The notes beneath the pieces are model-generated. The model was not told the DNA's origin and did not search any database. It saw nothing but the letters and a program-made list of their open reading frames with translations. A stretch of DNA of 64,000 bases, from NCBI GenBank assembly GCA_023451825.1, contig JAEXYA010000060.1:1-64000 (forward strand), read 5' to 3'. Positions 63,034-64,000 of this stretch are shown one piece after another; position 1 is the stretch's first letter, and each line of letters begins with the position of its first letter. The translations under genes were made by a program, and so were the position numbers. This DNA comes from Pseudomonadota bacterium. GTDB lineage: Bacteria > Pseudomonadota > Alphaproteobacteria > Rhizobiales > Xanthobacteraceae.

Positions 63034-63051
63034 GGCTGAGAGGTCATAACC

Positions 63052-63741
63052 ATGCTCGCCATTAACGATCTCCATGTCGCCTACGGCCATGCCGAAGTCC
63101 TCCACGGCCTCAATGTAAAAGTTCAGCCCAACGAGATCGTCGCGATCATGGGCCGCAACGGCATGGGCAAGACCACGCTGATGAAATCGCTGATGGGAAT
63201 CGTGCCGACAAAGTCGGGTTCGGTGACCATGGCTGGCAAGGAACTAGGCGCGCTCAAGAGCTACGAGCGCGTGGCGCAGGGTCTCGCTTATGTGCCGCAA
63301 GGGCGCATGATCTTCTCGCATATGACGGTGAAGGAAAATATCGAGACCGGCCTCGTGGCGCATGGCGGCAAGGACGTGCCGAACGATCTCTATGAACTCT
63401 TCCCGGTGTTGCTGGAGATGAAGGGCCGCCGCGGCGGCAATCTGTCCGGCGGCCAACAGCAGCAACTCGCGATCGCGCGCGCGCTCGCCACCAAGCCGAA
63501 AGTGCTGCTGCTCGACGAGCCCACCGAAGGCATCCAGCCGTCGATCATCAAGGATATGGCGCGCACGCTGAAGAAGATCCGTGACGACAAGGGGCTGTCG
63601 ATCATCGTCTCCGAACAGGTGCTCAGCTTCGCGCTTGATGTCGCCGACCGTGTGCTCGTGATCGAGAACGGCGAGATCGTTCGCGACGAAGCGCGCGAGG
63701 GCATCGATGCCGCGCAGATCGCCAAATACCTGTCCGTCTAG
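63052..63741 (+). CDS. urtE: Urea/amide ABC transporter ATP-binding protein UrtE
   Basis: A protein of 229 residues, LivF-like. Walker A GRNGMGKTTLMKSLMG, YVPQGRMIFSHMTVKENI, NLSGGQQQQLAIARAL and LLLDEPTEGIQPSI are all present; the QGRxIF and TEGIQPS motifs are typical of UrtE. It pairs with UrtD. The formamidase gene follows after about 43 bases. Confidence 0.93.
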   Translation: MLAINDLHVAYGHAEVLHGLNVKVQPNEIVAIMGRNGMGKTTLMKSLMGIVPTKSGSVTMAGKELGALKSYERVAQGLAYVPQGRMIFSHMTVKENIETGLVAHGGKDVPNDLYELFPVLLEMKGRRGGNLSGGQQQQLAIARALATKPKVLLLDEPTEGIQPSIIKDMARTLKKIRDDKGLSIIVSEQVLSFALDVADRVLVIENGEIVRDEAREGIDAAQIAKYLSV

Positions 63742-63784
63742 TTCATCTCAGAAACTGCAAGTCGTAACCCAAGGGGAGCATTGA

Positions 63785-64000
63785 ATGCCAGATACACTGA
63801 TCAAGGTCGATCTCACGCAGTCGGCCTACGACAACGACATGATCCATAATCGCTGGCACTCGGACATTCCCATGGTGGCATGGGTCAATCCCGGCGATGA
63901 CTTCATCGTCGAGACCTATGACTGGACCGGCGGCTTCATCAAGAACAATGACTCAGCCGATGACGTGCGCGACATCGATCTGTCGATCGTGCACTTCCTG
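63785..64000 (+). CDS. fmdA: Formamidase (acetamidase/formamidase family), 5' part only
   Basis: The first 72 residues of a gene cut by the end of the window. The opening (DTLIKVDLTQSAYDNDMIHN, RWHSDIPMVAWVNPGDDF, VETYDWTGGFIKNNDSADDV) is that of FmdA, which hydrolyses formamide to formate and ammonia. AAGGGGAGC lies about six bases upstream of ATG 63785. Its position after urtABCDE parallels the fmdA-fmdDEF gene sets of methylotrophs and suggests amide use. Confidence 0.9.
   Translation, partial: MPDTLIKVDLTQSAYDNDMIHNRWHSDIPMVAWVNPGDDFIVETYDWTGGFIKNNDSADDVRDIDLSIVHFL

Overview
The window looks like a chromosomal segment of an alphaproteobacterium of the Nitrobacteraceae (Bradyrhizobium / Rhodopseudomonas / Afipia / Tardiphaga group). 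The reasons are high GC, dense short-overlap operons, many periplasmic binding proteins, Tat-type leaders, the aerobic-type cobalamin gene set (cobN, cobO, cobW), and about 100-bp palindromic intergenic repeats of several families. The assignment is by inference; there is no rRNA in the window.

Layout. (1) 1-5265: an intergenic repeat region, a divergent SDR / M20 amidohydrolase pair sharing a GntR/FadR-like palindrome, a membrane GGDEF-EAL protein and a CX5R phosphatase. (2) 5258-22350: a large late-cobalamin locus. cobT-cobS run leftward. A cobalamin riboswitch at 7188-7358 starts a rightward series DUF1636-cobU-cobW-cobN-cobO-cobQ. Then come cbiB and btuF (leftward), cobC (rightward), and an ABC ATPase/permease plus a BtuB receptor (leftward) behind a second cobalamin riboswitch at about 22165-22350. 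(3) 22401-24483: alpha/beta hydrolase and metY. (4) 24905-33427: a small conserved gene, a repeat-rich stretch, then a ureide-type catabolic run (DUF3830, PuuE-type allantoinase, N-carbamoyl/allantoate amidohydrolase, DapA-like protein), an orphan CoxL-like molybdoprotein and a Zn alcohol dehydrogenase. (5) 33585-35818: XRE regulator, an AT-rich gap and a serine hydrolase. (6) 36235-43313: nitrate assimilation (nrtA, nrtB, nrtD, a NasB-like flavoprotein, nasA), preceded by a near-perfect palindrome and a sigma-54-like element. (7) 43439-46032: LysR regulator divergent from an aldo/keto reductase and an NTF2-like protein. (8) 46140-53920: a sugar-type ABC transporter without its ATPase, then IclR / SDR / FAD oxidoreductase / LivK-like genes. 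(9) 54110-64000: a LuxR-type response regulator and a 1123-residue protein, divergent from urtABCDE and the start of a formamidase gene (fmdA).

The most unusual element is the 1123-residue protein at 55023-58394. An NCS1-type transporter domain (the family of cytosine, allantoin and hydantoin permeases) is joined through a cysteine-rich insert and a two-helix membrane hairpin to a histidine kinase and a receiver domain. It overlaps the gene of a LuxR-type response regulator and faces a urea/short-chain-amide ABC transporter operon that leads into formamidase. The arrangement suggests a transporter-derived sensor of small nitrogenous compounds controlling amide/urea uptake. That role is inferred from architecture and position. 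Nitrogen acquisition is a theme of the right half of the window (ureides, nitrate, urea/amide).

The intergenic palindromic repeats fall into at least six sequence families. Several sit at internal junctions of operons (cobW/cobN, cobO/cobQ, nrtD/nasB, urtA/urtB, urtD/urtE).
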